From Streptomyces sp. NRRL F-6676 (GTDB taxonomy: Bacteria > Actinomycetota > Actinomycetes > Streptomycetales > Streptomycetaceae): a stretch of DNA of 64,000 bases. The stretch's first letter is position 1. Every line of letters starts with the position of its first letter. Made by a program: the position numbers and the translations under genes. The stretch is from the NCBI RefSeq assembly GCF_000725625.1, contig NZ_JOHS01000007.1, positions 124,001 through 188,000 on the forward strand, in the 5' to 3' direction. This document shows positions 15,518 to 25,095 of the stretch, in pieces. The notes beneath the pieces were generated by a model. It was given only the letters and a program-made list of their open reading frames with translations. It ran no database searches and was not told the DNA's origin.

Positions 15518-16094
15518 GCGACTGCCCTCCGCCCGTCGTACAGGCCGACGGTGGACCGTCGGAGCCGGGCGGCGGTGCCGTGCCGTCCAGGAGCCGGTCG
15601 CCGAGCACGGTGCGCAGGGTGCGCAGTGCCTTGACGCTCTGGCTCTTGACGGTTCCGGGCCGGCAGCCCAGGATCTCCGCGGTCTCCTCGACCGAGAGGT
15701 CCTCCAGATGGCGCAGCACCAGCACGGCACGCTGCCGCCGGGGCAGGCGACGAACCGCGGCGGCCAGCGACTGCTCCAGGTCCACGGCGGCGAACGGGTC
15801 GCCGGACGCCGCCCGGTCGGGCAGTTCGCCGTGGGGCACCTCGCCCTTCCAGCGGCGCTGCCACCACGAGGCGTGCGTCGTGACGAGCGTCTTGCGGACT
15901 TACGCTTCCGGGTGCTCGTCGGCGATCCGGGGCCATTTGGGCCACACCTTCGCCAGCGCGGTCTGCAACAGGTCCTCCGCGAGGTGCGGGTCCGCCGTCA
16001 GCAGCCACGCCATGCGCAGCAGTCGGGGTCCACAGGCCGCGACGAATGCCTCGAAGTCCCGCGCGCTGCCGCTGTTGCCCATCGCGCCGGTCAT
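15510..16094 (-). pseudogene. SigE-family ECF sigma factor interrupted by in-frame TAA
   Basis: The frame from 16094 to 15510 is continuous except for one stop. Region 2 is in residues 1-64 (FEAFVAACGPRLLRMAW, LAEDLLQTALAKVW) and ends HPEA-stop; the same frame resumes with VRKTLVTTHASWWQRRW and then region 4 (RQRAVLVLRHLEDLSVEETA, GTVKSQS). In this family HPEA is followed by Tyr (usual AYVRK), encoded TAC; here the codon is TAA at 15900-15902, a single base change. Either the gene is inactivated, or the base is a sequencing error, or the stop is read through. A restart at GTG 15839 would give a region-4-only protein. The membrane partner downstream appears intact. Confidence 0.9.
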
Positions 16095-16714
16095 GCCCCC
16101 GCCATCGTGCCTGTGCGATTCGTGTGTCGCTCACACCAGGTGAACTGGGTGGGGGCCGCTTCGGGTTGCCCCGCACGCCGGGGAAAATTCGTGCGGGGGG
16201 CGATCGGGTCGGCGGACGTGCGGCATCGGGTGGGAGCGGTGGCCGAACCGTACGCGCAGGTGCCCGGCGTGAGCGACCGGCCGCGTTCGGCGCTCCGTGG
16301 CGGCCCCTCCCCCGCCGGGACAGGCGTCAGCCGCGCCGGCGACGCCGGTCCGCCCAGGGCCGACGTCCGCATCGTCGTCCGCGCCCGCACCCGCGCCCCG
16401 GACGCCGCCCGCGCCACCCGCACCGCGATCGCCACCCTCCCGGCCACGCCCCACCCCACGGAGACCCCGCACGTCACGGTCACGGTCACGGTCACGGTCA
16501 CGGTCACGGTCACGGTCACCGATATTGTCCGGCCCACGCCCGCCGCACCACCAGGGGTCCGCCGGTCACCCCACCCGCGCGGCGATGAGGGAACCACCGT
16601 TGAGGACGATCATGTGAGTCGGCATCGCGCCGGAATGGAGTCGGCGGGCGGGTACCGGCCGGGCTCCGACCGCGGTGTGAAGCGAGGACGGACGAGAAGA
16701 GAGAGGGTCCCTCC
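16095..16714. other. Noncoding stretch with hexanucleotide repeat
   Basis: 620 bp between the sigma gene and the monooxygenase gene. Open frames here are low-complexity shadows (a Val-Thr reading of the TCACGG repeat). It presumably carries the sigma-gene promoter. Confidence 0.6.
16474..16515. repeat. (TCACGG)7 hexanucleotide tract
   Basis: Seven perfect units in an intergenic region, similar in kind to the tract at 13609-13680. Confidence 0.95.
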
Positions 16715-17014
16715 ATGACCTACGGCTGCACGACATCGATGAAGACCCGGCCCGGCTCCCGGGAGGAGGTCGTGGACCTTCTCCTGAGTGCCGTCGACGG
16801 GCTCCGGGGAGCGGGGTGCGACCTCTACCTCGTGGGGCTCTCCCACGACGACGACGTGACGATCTGGGTGACCGAGATGTGGAAGACCAAGGAGCACCAC
16901 GATGCCTCCCTGCGACTCCCGGAGGCGAAGGCGGCCATCGGCACGGCCATGCCGATGCTGACGGGTGAGTTCACCAAGCAGGAGTTCTCGGTGGTGGGCG
17001 GTCTCGGGGTGTAG
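16715..17014 (+). CDS. ABM-domain (antibiotic biosynthesis monooxygenase-like) protein
   Basis: A 99-residue dimeric ferredoxin-like protein with the family pattern: MKTRPGSREEVVDLLL near the start, a central TEMWKTKEHHDASL block, and a C-terminal strand. Members oxidise quinols or act as small quinol monooxygenases without metal. The RBS is GAGAGAGG about 8 nt before ATG. It stands alone. Confidence 0.88.
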   Translation: MTYGCTTSMKTRPGSREEVVDLLLSAVDGLRGAGCDLYLVGLSHDDDVTIWVTEMWKTKEHHDASLRLPEAKAAIGTAMPMLTGEFTKQEFSVVGGLGV

Positions 17015-17054
17015 GGGCGGTCAGTCCCCCGCGACCTGATCCGAACGACAGGCT

Positions 17055-18032
17055 CTAGCCGCGGAACGTGGCGCGGTACGCCGTCGGGGAGACGCCCAGT
17101 TCGGCCTGGAGGTGCAGGCGCATGGAGCCGGCGGTGCCGAAGCCGGCGTCGGTGGCGATCTCCTCGACGGAGAGATCGGTGCGTTCCAGGAGCGTGCAGG
17201 CGCGTTCCACGCGCTGCCGGGTCAGCCAGCGGCCCGGTGAGGTACCGATCTCCTCGCGGAAGCGCCGGGTGAACGTGCGGGTGCTGGTGGACTCCTGGGC
17301 CGCCAGCTCCCGCAGCGTCAGCGGCCGGTGCAGGTTGGCGAGCGCCCACGCGCGGGCCCGGGCGGTGGAGGAGACCGCCGGTTCCGGCAGCGGCCGGGTG
17401 ATGTACTGGGCCTGGCCGCCCTCGCGGTGCGGCGGGACGACGGTGCCGCGGGCCACCTCGCCCGCGACGTCGGCGCCGTGGTCGGAGCGGATCATGTGCA
17501 GGCACAGGTCGATGCCCGCGGCCGCGCCCGCGGAGGTCAGGACGCCGTCGTCGTCGGTGTAGAGGACGCCGGGGTCGAAGGCCACGTCCGGGAAGCGTTC
17601 GGTGAAGCGCGTTGAGGAGCGCCAATGGGTGGTGGCCCGCCGCCCGGCGAGCAGTCCGGCCTGGGCCAGGACGAACGAGCCCGTGCAGATCGACGCGACC
17701 CGGGCGTCGGGCCGCACCCGGGCGAGCGCGGCGGCCAGCGCCGGTTCGAGCGGACCGGCGCCGGGCGCGCGGTCGCTCTCCGCTCCGGGGACGAAGACGG
17801 TGTCGGCCTCGGCGAGCGCCTCGGGACCGTGTGCGACGGTGACGGTGAAGTCGGTGTCCGTGCGGACCTCACCGGCCACGAGCGCGCAGGTCACCACCTC
17901 GTAGAGCGGTTCCCCGGCGGCGGACCGGGCCTGGCCGAACAGCCGGTGGACGATGCCGAGTTCGAACGGCAGCATCCGGTCGCGGACCAGGACGGCCACC
18001 CGGTGGCGGCCGTCACCTGCGAAGACGGTCAT
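17055..18032 (-). CDS. GlxA-type AraC-family transcriptional regulator
   Basis: About 325 residues. The N-terminal DJ-1/PfpI-like domain (RVAVLVRDRMLPFELG, ASICTGSFVLAQAG with its Cys) is joined to a C-terminal AraC double HTH (TLRELAAQESTSTRTFTRRF and SVEEIATDAGFGTAGSMRLH). ATG 18032 is used because the conserved fold begins directly after. It is divergent from the flavodoxin-fold quinone reductase at 18104 with only 71 bp between, so that gene is its probable target. Confidence 0.9.
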   Translation of the reverse strand: MTVFAGDGRHRVAVLVRDRMLPFELGIVHRLFGQARSAAGEPLYEVVTCALVAGEVRTDTDFTVTVAHGPEALAEADTVFVPGAESDRAPGAGPLEPALAAALARVRPDARVASICTGSFVLAQAGLLAGRRATTHWRSSTRFTERFPDVAFDPGVLYTDDDGVLTSAGAAAGIDLCLHMIRSDHGADVAGEVARGTVVPPHREGGQAQYITRPLPEPAVSSTARARAWALANLHRPLTLRELAAQESTSTRTFTRRFREEIGTSPGRWLTRQRVERACTLLERTDLSVEEIATDAGFGTAGSMRLHLQAELGVSPTAYRATFRG

Positions 18033-18103
18033 GGCCCGATCTTCGCACATGTTGTCCATCCGGCCAGTCGTGGCGGTGGTGCCGCCGTCACATGATCGAC
18101 GCC

Positions 18104-18877
18104 ATGAACATTCTCTGGGTCATGGCCCACCCCGATCCCCGTTCCCTCACCGCCTTCCTCGCCGCCGAGGGCCGGCGCGCACTCCTGGACGCCGGCCACG
18201 AGGTCGAGGTCTCGGACCTCTACTCGATGGGCTGGAACCCCGTCGTCGACACCACGGACTACGCCCACGATCCCGCCGAACGGTTCCATGTCGCGGCCGC
18301 CGCGAAGCGCGCCCACGGCGACGGCACGCTGAGCGCCGACATCCGGGCCGAGCAGGACAAGCTCGACCGGGCGGACGCGCTCGTCGTCCAGTTCCCGCTG
18401 TGGTGGTTCCAGATGCCCGCGATCCTCAAGGGCTGGTTCGACCGGGTCTTCGTCCAGGGTTACGCCTACGGCCTGCACGCACCGGACGGGCGGCCGCTCG
18501 GTTACGGGGAGGGATTCCTCTCCGGCAAGCCGGCGCTGGTCGTCGTCGGCGCGGGCGGCCCCGCCCGGTTCTACGGTGAGCGGGGCATCCACGGAACCCT
18601 CGACGAACTGCTGTTCCCGCTGCTGCACGGCACGCTCTTCCACTCCGGCGCGACGGTGCTCCCGCCGCTGCTGGTCCCGGGCGCCGACCGGTACACGCCC
18701 GAGGACGCGGAGAGCGCCGCCAAGGAGCTGCGCGAGCGGCTGCGCACCCTGTGGACGACCGCGCCGCTCCCGTACCGCCCGCAGGACGGCGGGGACTACG
18801 ACGACGAGCGCGTCCTGCGGCCGGACGTCCTGCCGGGGCTGACCGGGCTCGGCGTGCACCTCGCCCGGCGCCCGTAG
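18104..18877 (+). CDS. NAD(P)H dehydrogenase (quinone), flavodoxin-like fold
   Basis: About 257 residues (261 if ATG 18092 is used). The N-terminal ILWVMAHPDPRSLTAFLA strand-loop and the LVVQFPLWWFQMPAILKGWFDRVF block are hallmarks of the NQO1/MdaB family, which reduce quinones by two electrons using FAD or FMN. It shares a short divergent promoter region with the AraC-type regulator, suggesting induction by an electrophile or quinone. Confidence 0.9.
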   Translation: MNILWVMAHPDPRSLTAFLAAEGRRALLDAGHEVEVSDLYSMGWNPVVDTTDYAHDPAERFHVAAAAKRAHGDGTLSADIRAEQDKLDRADALVVQFPLWWFQMPAILKGWFDRVFVQGYAYGLHAPDGRPLGYGEGFLSGKPALVVVGAGGPARFYGERGIHGTLDELLFPLLHGTLFHSGATVLPPLLVPGADRYTPEDAESAAKELRERLRTLWTTAPLPYRPQDGGDYDDERVLRPDVLPGLTGLGVHLARRP

Positions 18878-18887
18878 GTCCGGCCGG

Positions 18888-19652
18888 CTACTTCCCGTGC
18901 GGGTCGGCGGCGTTGAGTGCCCGGACGACCTGGTCGTAGTCGCCGCGGGACTCGCCGTGGCGGAGGAACTTCACCTGCTCGACCAGGATCTCCCCGGCGT
19001 CGGGGTGCGCCTCCAGCAGGGCGACGGTCTCGGTGACGTACTCCTCGAGCGGCATGGCGAGGGCGTTGTCCTCCTGGCCGGGCAGGAGTGCGGTGCGGAC
19101 GGACGGCGGTACGAGTTCGACGACCTTCACCGAGGTGCCGGCGAGCTGCAGCCGGAGGGACTCGCTGAGCATGTGGATCGCGGCCTTGGACGCGTTGTAG
19201 CTCGGCGTGACGCGGAGCGGGGCGAACGCGAGGCCGGAGGAGACGGTCATGATCGTGGCGTCCGGCCGGGTCCGCAGATGCTCCACGAACGCGGCGATCA
19301 GCCGGATCGGGCCGAGCACGTTCGTCGTCACCGTGGACTCCGCGGTGGCGAGGAACGTCTCGGGGGTGCGCCAGTCCTCGACGCGCATGATCCCGGCCAT
19401 GGTGACGAGGACGTTGAGGCCGGGGTGGCGCGCGAGCACCTGCTCCGCGGCGGCGGTGATGCTCTCGGGGTCGGTGGTGTCGATCCGCACGGTGTCGATG
19501 CCGGGGTGCTCCGCCGCGATCCTCTCCAGCAGGGCGGTGCGCCGGCCGCCGACGATCACGGTGTTGCCCCTGGCCCGCAGCCGGAGGGCGAGGGCGAGCC
19601 CGATGCCGCTGGTGGCGCCGGGGATGAAGACGGTGTTACCGGAGATGTTCAT
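18888..19652 (-). CDS. Classical SDR (DltE-like) oxidoreductase
   Basis: 254 residues from ATG 19652. It has the cofactor motif GATSGIG near residues 12-18 and the catalytic SYNASKAAIHM (Tyr-x3-Lys) near 155. It is convergent with the quinone reductase and divergent from the XRE regulator at 19754, a frequent pairing in Streptomyces in which the regulator controls the SDR. The substrate is unknown. Confidence 0.9.
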   Translation of the reverse strand: MNISGNTVFIPGATSGIGLALALRLRARGNTVIVGGRRTALLERIAAEHPGIDTVRIDTTDPESITAAAEQVLARHPGLNVLVTMAGIMRVEDWRTPETFLATAESTVTTNVLGPIRLIAAFVEHLRTRPDATIMTVSSGLAFAPLRVTPSYNASKAAIHMLSESLRLQLAGTSVKVVELVPPSVRTALLPGQEDNALAMPLEEYVTETVALLEAHPDAGEILVEQVKFLRHGESRGDYDQVVRALNAADPHGK

Positions 19653-19753
19653 GCCCCGACTCTCACGCGTCGGGCCGCGCCGGTGCAGAGACCGTTTGTC
19701 GGGGGACCGCCGGTCCCTGGCTCGCGGCACGGCGGGCGGTGACAATCGTGGGC

Positions 19754-20608
19754 ATGGACCGTGAAGCACTGGCCGACTTCCTGCGCCGCCGCCGCGAGGC
19801 GCTCCAGCCGGCGGACGTCGCGCTCCCCGCGGGCGTACGCCGCCGGACCCGGGGGCTGCGGCGCGAGGAGGTCGCCTCGCTCGCCGTGATGTCGACCGAC
19901 TACTACACCCGGCTGGAACAGCGGCGCGGCCCGCAGCCCAGCGAGCAGACGCTCGCCTCGCTCGCCAGGGCGCTGCGGCTGACGAACGGCGAACGCGACT
20001 ACCTGTACCGGATCGCCGGGCACAACGCCCCCGCGTCCCTGTCGGCCTCGACGCATGTCGCCCCCGCGCTGCTGCGGGTCATGGACCGCCTGGAGGACAC
20101 CCCGGCGCTCGTCCTGTCCGACCTGTTGGAAACGCTTGTGCAGAACAGGATGGCCGACGCCCTGTTCGGTGACGTGTCCGGCCACACCGGACCGGCCCGC
20201 AGCGCGATCCACCGCTGGTTCACCGACCCCGCCGAGCGGCTGCTCTACCCCGAGGCCGACCGGGACCGGCAGAGCCGCGCCCAGGTCGCCAGCCTGCGTG
20301 CCGCCTACGGGCTGCGGGGCCCCGCATCCCGGGCCGGCGAACTCGTGCGGGCCCTGCGCAGGACGAGCACGGAGTTCGCCGAGCTGTGGGAACGGCACGA
20401 GGTCGCCCCGCGCTTCGAGGACCACAAGACGCTCCTCCACCCCGAACTCGGCGCCCTCGAACTGGACTGCCAGGCCCTGTTCACCGAGGACCAGTCGCAG
20501 ACCCTCCTCGTCCTCACCGCCCCGCCGCACACCGAGAGCCACGAGAAGCTGCAACTGCTCGGCGTACTGGGCCTGAACCGGTTCGCCGGGGCCGACGGCA
20601 CGGGCTGA
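19754..20608 (+). CDS. XRE regulator with MmyB-like ligand-binding domain
   Basis: About 284 residues. The N-terminal HTH contains [27 protein letters not shown], typical of this group, and the C-terminal part ([34 protein letters not shown]) is the MmyB-like PAS-fold domain that binds fatty-acid-like ligands. ATG 19754 is preferred over GTG 19739. It is divergent from the SDR with about 100 bp between, and probably regulates it. Confidence 0.9.
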   Translation: MDREALADFLRRRREALQPADVALPAGVRRRTRGLRREEVASLAVMSTDYYTRLEQRRGPQPSEQTLASLARALRLTNGERDYLYRIAGHNAPASLSASTHVAPALLRVMDRLEDTPALVLSDLLETLVQNRMADALFGDVSGHTGPARSAIHRWFTDPAERLLYPEADRDRQSRAQVASLRAAYGLRGPASRAGELVRALRRTSTEFAELWERHEVAPRFEDHKTLLHPELGALELDCQALFTEDQSQTLLVLTAPPHTESHEKLQLLGVLGLNRFAGADGTG

Positions 20609-21057
20609 GCCCGCACCGGTTCGCCTGCGTGGCCGCCTCGGACGACGGCCGGTTCGTCGCCGGCGGCTCGTACTCGAGCACGGTCGCCGTCCGCGACCTG
20701 CGCACCGGCACCTGGCCCCACCTCGGCAGGCCGACCGCGGCCGGCCTCTCCTGCCTGTGCTACGACACCGCGAAGGGGCGCGCCCTCGCCTCCTTCTACG
20801 ACGGTTCCGTGCACGAGGTGCCCGCGAAGCGGGTGGACGCGGTGACCGCGCGATGGCGCCACGTGGGGGTGGTGCGGGACTGGATCGCCAAGGAAGCCCC
20901 GAGTCACGAGGCGGAGATGCCGGCGTTCCGGATCGGCCGCTACCCCGTCACCGACCTGGAGTACCACGCTTTCCTGGTGGTGGAGCCGGACGCCGCTGCC
21001 CCGCCGTCGTCCTGGCGGCTCGGCGGCTGTCCGGCGAAACGCGCCAACACGGTCGAG
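20608..21057 (+). pseudogene. Remnant of WD40 / formylglycine-generating-enzyme-like protein
   Basis: In one plus frame the translation reads as a WD40 blade ([32 protein letters not shown]) and then [20 protein letters not shown], the first conserved segment of sulfatase-modifying-factor (FGE/SUMF1) domains. There is no start codon with an RBS, and similarity stops abruptly near 21057, so only an internal piece of a larger gene remains. Its left edge abuts the XRE stop and its right edge abuts the damaged dioxygenase gene, suggesting a deletion junction. Confidence 0.7.
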
Positions 21058-21136
21058 CACGGCCCCCACTGCCCGCCACTCCCGTCGGCATGTACCCGGC
21101 CGGCGGCCCGTCCGCGCCCTCGCGAGGGGCCCTCGT

Positions 21137-22077
21137 TCAGACCCCCGCGGGGGCGAGCACGATGTCGAAGCGCACCCTGCTCCAGGTGCCCGCGACCACC
21201 CGCCCGTCCGGCGTGGGGTGCCGGCCGGCTGCCGCGCGAAGGGCTTGACCAGTGACTCCTTGACCCCGAAGACGGAGTCGTTCCGGCCGATCGGATCGCC
21301 CTCGGGGAAGATGTGCGTCACCAGCGTGCGCGCCCCCTCGTGGGCGACCCGGAAGTGCAGATGCGCGGCGCGCAGCGGGGAGCGGCCGACCGCGCGCAGG
21401 AGCTGCCCGACGGGGCCGTCGTCGGGGATCGGGTACGGCGTCGGGGTGAGCGCCCAGAACCGGTAGCCGCCGTCCCCGTCGGTGAACAGGTGGCCGCGCG
21501 CCGCGCGCCGGGCCGCGTCGTACTGCACGTCGTAGCGGCCGTCCTCGTCGGCCTCCCACACGTCGATCCGCGCGCCCGCGAGCGGGGTGCCGTCGGTGCC
21601 GGTCACCGTGCCCTCGACCCAGCAGGGTTGGCCCGGCGCGCCGAAGGAGAGGTCGCCGCCGAGTGCGACGTGCGGGGCGTCCTCGACGAAGAAGGGCCCG
21701 AGAACGGTCGCCTCGGTGGCTCCCGCGTGTGCGGTGTGGTTGACGTTGACGGTCTGCGTCGAGGCGCCGAGGACGTCCGAGAGCAGGATGAACTCCTGGC
21801 GTACGTCGTCGGTGAGACGACCGGCGCTGGTGAGGAACCGGATCGCGGCGCCCCACTCCTCCTCGGTGGGCCGCGTCTCGCGCAGGAAGGCGTGCAGATG
21901 CCGGGCCAGGGAGACCATCAGCTCCTTGAGCCGGGGGTCCCGGCAGGCGTCGAAGGAGGCGACGACGGCGTCGGCGAGCCCGGCCTCGACGGCCTCCCGC
22001 TCCGGGTCCGGCCCGTGGGCGAGGGGGCGGTGGGCGTCGGTCCAGTCCGCCGGGTCCGGGTTCACCTGGGTGCTCAT
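21137..22077 (-). pseudogene. Hydroxyquinol 1,2-dioxygenase (intradiol), C-terminal frameshift
   Basis: From ATG 22077 the protein shows an intradiol dioxygenase: N-terminal helical cap, [28 protein letters not shown] (metal Tyr), [18 protein letters not shown] (metal Tyr) and RAAHLHFRV (metal His pair). After [10 protein letters not shown] the frame is lost; the family C-terminus ([19 protein letters not shown]) continues in another frame to the stop at 21137. The 941-bp length is 2 nt over a codon multiple, so a +2 (or -1) indel lies near 21210-21222. Unshifted, it would open the ring of hydroxyquinol to maleylacetate, the substrate of the next gene, with which it overlaps by ATGA. All metal ligands precede the lesion, but the shifted frame has no stop until 20305. 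Confidence 0.85.
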
Positions 22078-23351
22078 CGGCGCTCTCCTCTCCAGGCGGC
22101 GTACAGCAGGGCGGTGAGGTTCTCCTCGGTCACGGGCGCCGGGTTGCCGGCCGGTACGGCGGCCAGGATCGCGGGGACCGCCCGTGCGATGCCGTCCTTC
22201 GGCATTCCGTGGTCCCGCAGCGCGCGCGGGGCGTCGACCGCCGTGCACAGCGCGGCGAGCCCCTGGACGGCGGTGGCGGCGCCGAAGGCGGCCGCGATGC
22301 GCCGCTCGGCCTCCGGCGCGTGGGGGGCGTTGAGGGCGAGGACGTGCGGCAGGACGACGGCGTGGGTCTGGGCGTGCGGGAGGTCGAACATGCCGCCGAG
22401 GACGTGGCAGATCTTGTGGTGCAGCCCCGAGCCGGCCGACGCGAACGCGACCGCGGCGAGGTGGGCGCCGTACAGCGTCTGTGCGATGCCGGCCATGCCC
22501 TCGACGGCGTCGGCATCTTCGACGGCTTCGACGGCTCCGGCAGCTTCGACGCCTTCCATGCCCTCGGCACCCTCCGTGCCCTCGGCACCCTCCGTGCCTT
22601 CGGCACCCTCCGTGCCCTCGGCACCCTCCGTGCCCTCGGCACCCTCCGTGCCCTCGGCACCCTCCGTGCCCTCGGCACCCTCCGTGCCTTCGGCGGTTTC
22701 GGTGTCTCGGCCGCCCTCGCTCGCGCCGCCCTTCCCGGCGACCGCGGGCAGTCCCGCGGCCAGGGCCCGGATGCCCTCCCCCGCCAGCGCCCGGTCGATG
22801 GGGTCCGCGTACGGGCCCCACATCGAGTCGACGCAGTGGGCCAGCGCGTTGAGTCCCGAGGCGACGCTCAGGGCGGGGGGCAGCGTGCTGAGCAGCGCGG
22901 CGTCGTACACGACCGCGCGCGGCAGGACCGCGTCGTCGGTGCCGGTGGTCTTCGTGCCGCCCTCGGTCAGACCCCAGACGTTGGTCGCCTCGGACCCGGC
23001 GTAGGTGGTGGGCACGGCGACGACGGGGAGGCCGGTGGTCAGGGCGACGGCCTTGCCGAGCCCGGTGGTGGAGCCGCCGCCGACGGTGACGACGGCGTCG
23101 GCCCCGGCGTGCGCGGCGGCCGTGCGGGCCCGTGCGGCCACCTCGGCCGGGACGTGCATGACGACCTCCTCGTGCCGCAGCACGACCGGCAGCGCGGCCG
23201 CGATCGGGTCGGCGAGGGCGGCCGCGCGGGCGGAGGCGATCAGCATGACGCGGCGGGCGCCGAGGCGGGCGGTCTCGCGGGCGACCGCCCGCGGCGAGGC
23301 CCGGGGCGCGAAGACGACGCGCTGCGGCAGCGTCGTGTGGAGGAACCTCAT
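22074..23351 (-). CDS. Maleylacetate reductase with repetitive insert
   Basis: 425 residues versus about 350-360 for the family. The iron-containing alcohol dehydrogenase fold is clear: [14 protein letters not shown] (NAD binding, near 95), [11 protein letters not shown], and the metal-binding His region [17 protein letters not shown] and [13 protein letters not shown]. Between the usual LAAGLPAV and [12 protein letters not shown] helices is an acidic insert of roughly 70 residues built from EGTEGA units. The enzyme reduces maleylacetate to 3-oxoadipate in hydroxyquinol/resorcinol breakdown. The insert lies in a surface loop, so activity may be kept. It ends in an ATGA overlap with the dioxygenase gene. 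Confidence 0.88.
   Translation of the reverse strand: MRFLHTTLPQRVVFAPRASPRAVARETARLGARRVMLIASARAAALADPIAAALPVVLRHEEVVMHVPAEVAARARTAAAHAGADAVVTVGGGSTTGLGKAVALTTGLPVVAVPTTYAGSEATNVWGLTEGGTKTTGTDDAVLPRAVVYDAALLSTLPPALSVASGLNALAHCVDSMWGPYADPIDRALAGEGIRALAAGLPAVAGKGGASEGGRDTETAEGTEGAEGTEGAEGTEGAEGTEGAEGTEGAEGTEGAEGTEGAEGMEGVEAAGAVEAVEDADAVEGMAGIAQTLYGAHLAAVAFASAGSGLHHKICHVLGGMFDLPHAQTHAVVLPHVLALNAPHAPEAERRIAAAFGAATAVQGLAALCTAVDAPRALRDHGMPKDGIARAVPAILAAVPAGNPAPVTEENLTALLYAAWRGERR
22566..22691. repeat. 18-bp tandem repeat x7 in maleylacetate reductase
   Basis: Seven near-perfect copies of GGCACCCTCCGTGCCCTC (plus strand), encoding Glu-Gly-Thr-Glu-Gly-Ala on the minus strand. Copies differ mainly by one C/T change, showing recent expansion. 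Confidence 0.95.
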
Positions 23352-23528
23352 GTGCGCAGAGTCCACCACGTGCGCGGCGTCAGGTCCATCGGTGGGCCGG
23401 ACTCGCCCCCTCCGCGACCGGTTTGCCGAAACCGCAAGAGGGCGTGCGGGGCGCGGCGGGCCCGGTGACACTGACCGCGTCCCGACCGGGCCACGCCCCC
23501 CTTCGTTTCCGGAAAGCAGGCAGGCACC

Positions 23529-24029
23529 ATGACCGCTCCGTCCCGCCGCACCCGCCGCTCCGACACCCCGCCGCCGCGCACGGGGAACAGTGAACTGGAG
23601 GTGCTGCGCGGCTTCCTCGACTATCTGCGCGCCTCGGTCGCCGCGAAGGTCGAGGGGGCTCCCGAGCCGGGGCTCCGTACGGCGGCGGTGCCGTCGGGCA
23701 CCAATCTGCTCGGCCTGCTCCACCATCTGACCCACGTGGAGCGGGCCACGTTTCTCGGCGCCCGGGTCACCGACTGGCAGGCCACGTTCCGGGCCCCGGC
23801 CGAGACCGGCGCCGACGAGGTCGTGGCCCGTTACCGGCGGGCGGTGGCCGAGGCGAACGAGGTGCTCGACGGCTGCACCGACCCCGGCGTGCCGCTCCCC
23901 CACCCGCGGCCGGGCGGGCGCCCGCCGGCCGTCCGCTGGGCGCTCACCCATCTGATCGAGGAGACCGGCCGCCACGCCGGCCACGCCGACATCCTCCGCG
24001 AGCTCGTCGACGGCTCGACCGGCCGCTGA
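23529..24029 (+). CDS. DinB/DUF664-family protein
   Basis: 166 residues. It has a four-helix bundle with the three-His metal site pattern: LLHHLTHVERATF near residue 60 and LTHLIEETGRHAGHADILREL at the C-terminus. Relatives include mycothiol-dependent and bacillithiol-type transferases, but many members have no known function. It is divergent from the maleylacetate reductase gene. Confidence 0.88.
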   Translation: MTAPSRRTRRSDTPPPRTGNSELEVLRGFLDYLRASVAAKVEGAPEPGLRTAAVPSGTNLLGLLHHLTHVERATFLGARVTDWQATFRAPAETGADEVVARYRRAVAEANEVLDGCTDPGVPLPHPRPGGRPPAVRWALTHLIEETGRHAGHADILRELVDGSTGR

Positions 24030-24063
24030 CGCCGGGCAGCGCTCAGGGGACCACGGGCAGTGC

Positions 24064-25026
24064 TCAGGGCACCAGCACGATCCTGCCGAACACGGTGCCC
24101 TCGTCCATCGCGCGGTGGGCCGCCGCCGCCTCGTCCAGCGGCAGCACGTCGTGCACGACCGTGCGCAGCTCGCCGCGTGCGGCGCCGGCGAACTGCGCCG
24201 CCCGTACCGCCTGCCGGTCGGGGCCGGGCACGGTGTCGAGGCTGAGGGTGGTGAACGTGACCGAGTTGCGGAAGTTCTTGATCAGCCCGGTGCCGAAGTC
24301 CGCCGGGAGCTGTCCGCCGACCACGCCGACGACCAGGAACCGGCCGTTGGGGTTCAGCCTGTCCAGGAACTGGGGCAGCTGGGGGCCGCCCACGATGTCG
24401 ATCACCACGTCGTAGCCGCTCGGTGCGTCCGGGTCGCCCGCGCCGGAGCGGTCGAGGACGTGTGTGGCGCCCAGCTCCCGCAGGCGGTCGCCGCGCGCCG
24501 CCGACGAGGTGGTGACGACCACCGCGCCGGCGCCGCCCTTGGCCGCGAGCTGGACCGTCGTGAGCCCGATGCTGCCCGCCGCGCCGCGCACCAGCACGCT
24601 CTCGCCGGGGGCGAAGCGGGCGCGCTCCAGGGCGAAGTGGGCGACCACGCCGGAGCTGCCGAGCGTCACCGCGTCCTGGGCGGTCAGCCCCTCGGGCAGC
24701 GGGAGGACCTCGTCGACGGCGGCGACGGCCTGCTCGGCGTAGCCGCCGGTCAGCCCGGTGAACGCCCATACGCGGCGCCCGGTCCAGGAGGCGTCCACGC
24801 CCTCCCCCACCGCGTCCACGGTGCCCGCGACCTCGCTGCCGAGGAGGTGGCCCTCGCGGAAGCCGTAGTCGCCGAGCGTGCCCCGGCGGATCACGGCGTC
24901 GACACCGCCGACCCCGATCGCCTCGGTCGTGATCCGTACCTGTCCCGGGCCGGGGACGGGCGCCGGCAGGTCGACGACCTCCAGTCCCTCGGGCTTCCCG
25001 AACGTCCTGATCACCACGGCCTTCAT
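24064..25026 (-). CDS. Quinone oxidoreductase-like MDR protein
   Basis: 320 residues. The medium-chain dehydrogenase fold lacks the structural zinc Cys cluster; the NADPH motif is RGAAGSIGLTTVQLA near residues 145-160. It resembles zeta-crystallin-type quinone reductases. It is divergent from the TetR gene at 25137; an operator-like dyad lies in the 110-bp gap, so it is probably the controlled gene. Confidence 0.9.
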   Translation of the reverse strand: MKAVVIRTFGKPEGLEVVDLPAPVPGPGQVRITTEAIGVGGVDAVIRRGTLGDYGFREGHLLGSEVAGTVDAVGEGVDASWTGRRVWAFTGLTGGYAEQAVAAVDEVLPLPEGLTAQDAVTLGSSGVVAHFALERARFAPGESVLVRGAAGSIGLTTVQLAAKGGAGAVVVTTSSAARGDRLRELGATHVLDRSGAGDPDAPSGYDVVIDIVGGPQLPQFLDRLNPNGRFLVVGVVGGQLPADFGTGLIKNFRNSVTFTTLSLDTVPGPDRQAVRAAQFAGAARGELRTVVHDVLPLDEAAAAHRAMDEGTVFGRIVLVP

Positions 25027-25095
25027 GTCACCACTCCTCGTTCGACGGGACGGCCGGGCCCACGGTCCTTCGCGGCGGGCCCGCCGTCTCCGGAA

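Noticed and set aside
15900..15902. TAA in the sigma gene as natural gene end with two separate genes
   Set aside because: The same frame continues with family residues directly after the stop, so one gene with a nonsense change is simpler.
16091..16597. Minus-strand frame with Val-Thr repeats as a gene
   Set aside because: It is a reading of the (TCACGG)7 tract with no RBS and no family resemblance outside it.
21137..22077. Programmed ribosomal frameshift in the dioxygenase gene
   Set aside because: No slippery heptamer is seen, the family is normally made from one frame, and the shift falls near the C-terminus where programmed shifting has no known role here.
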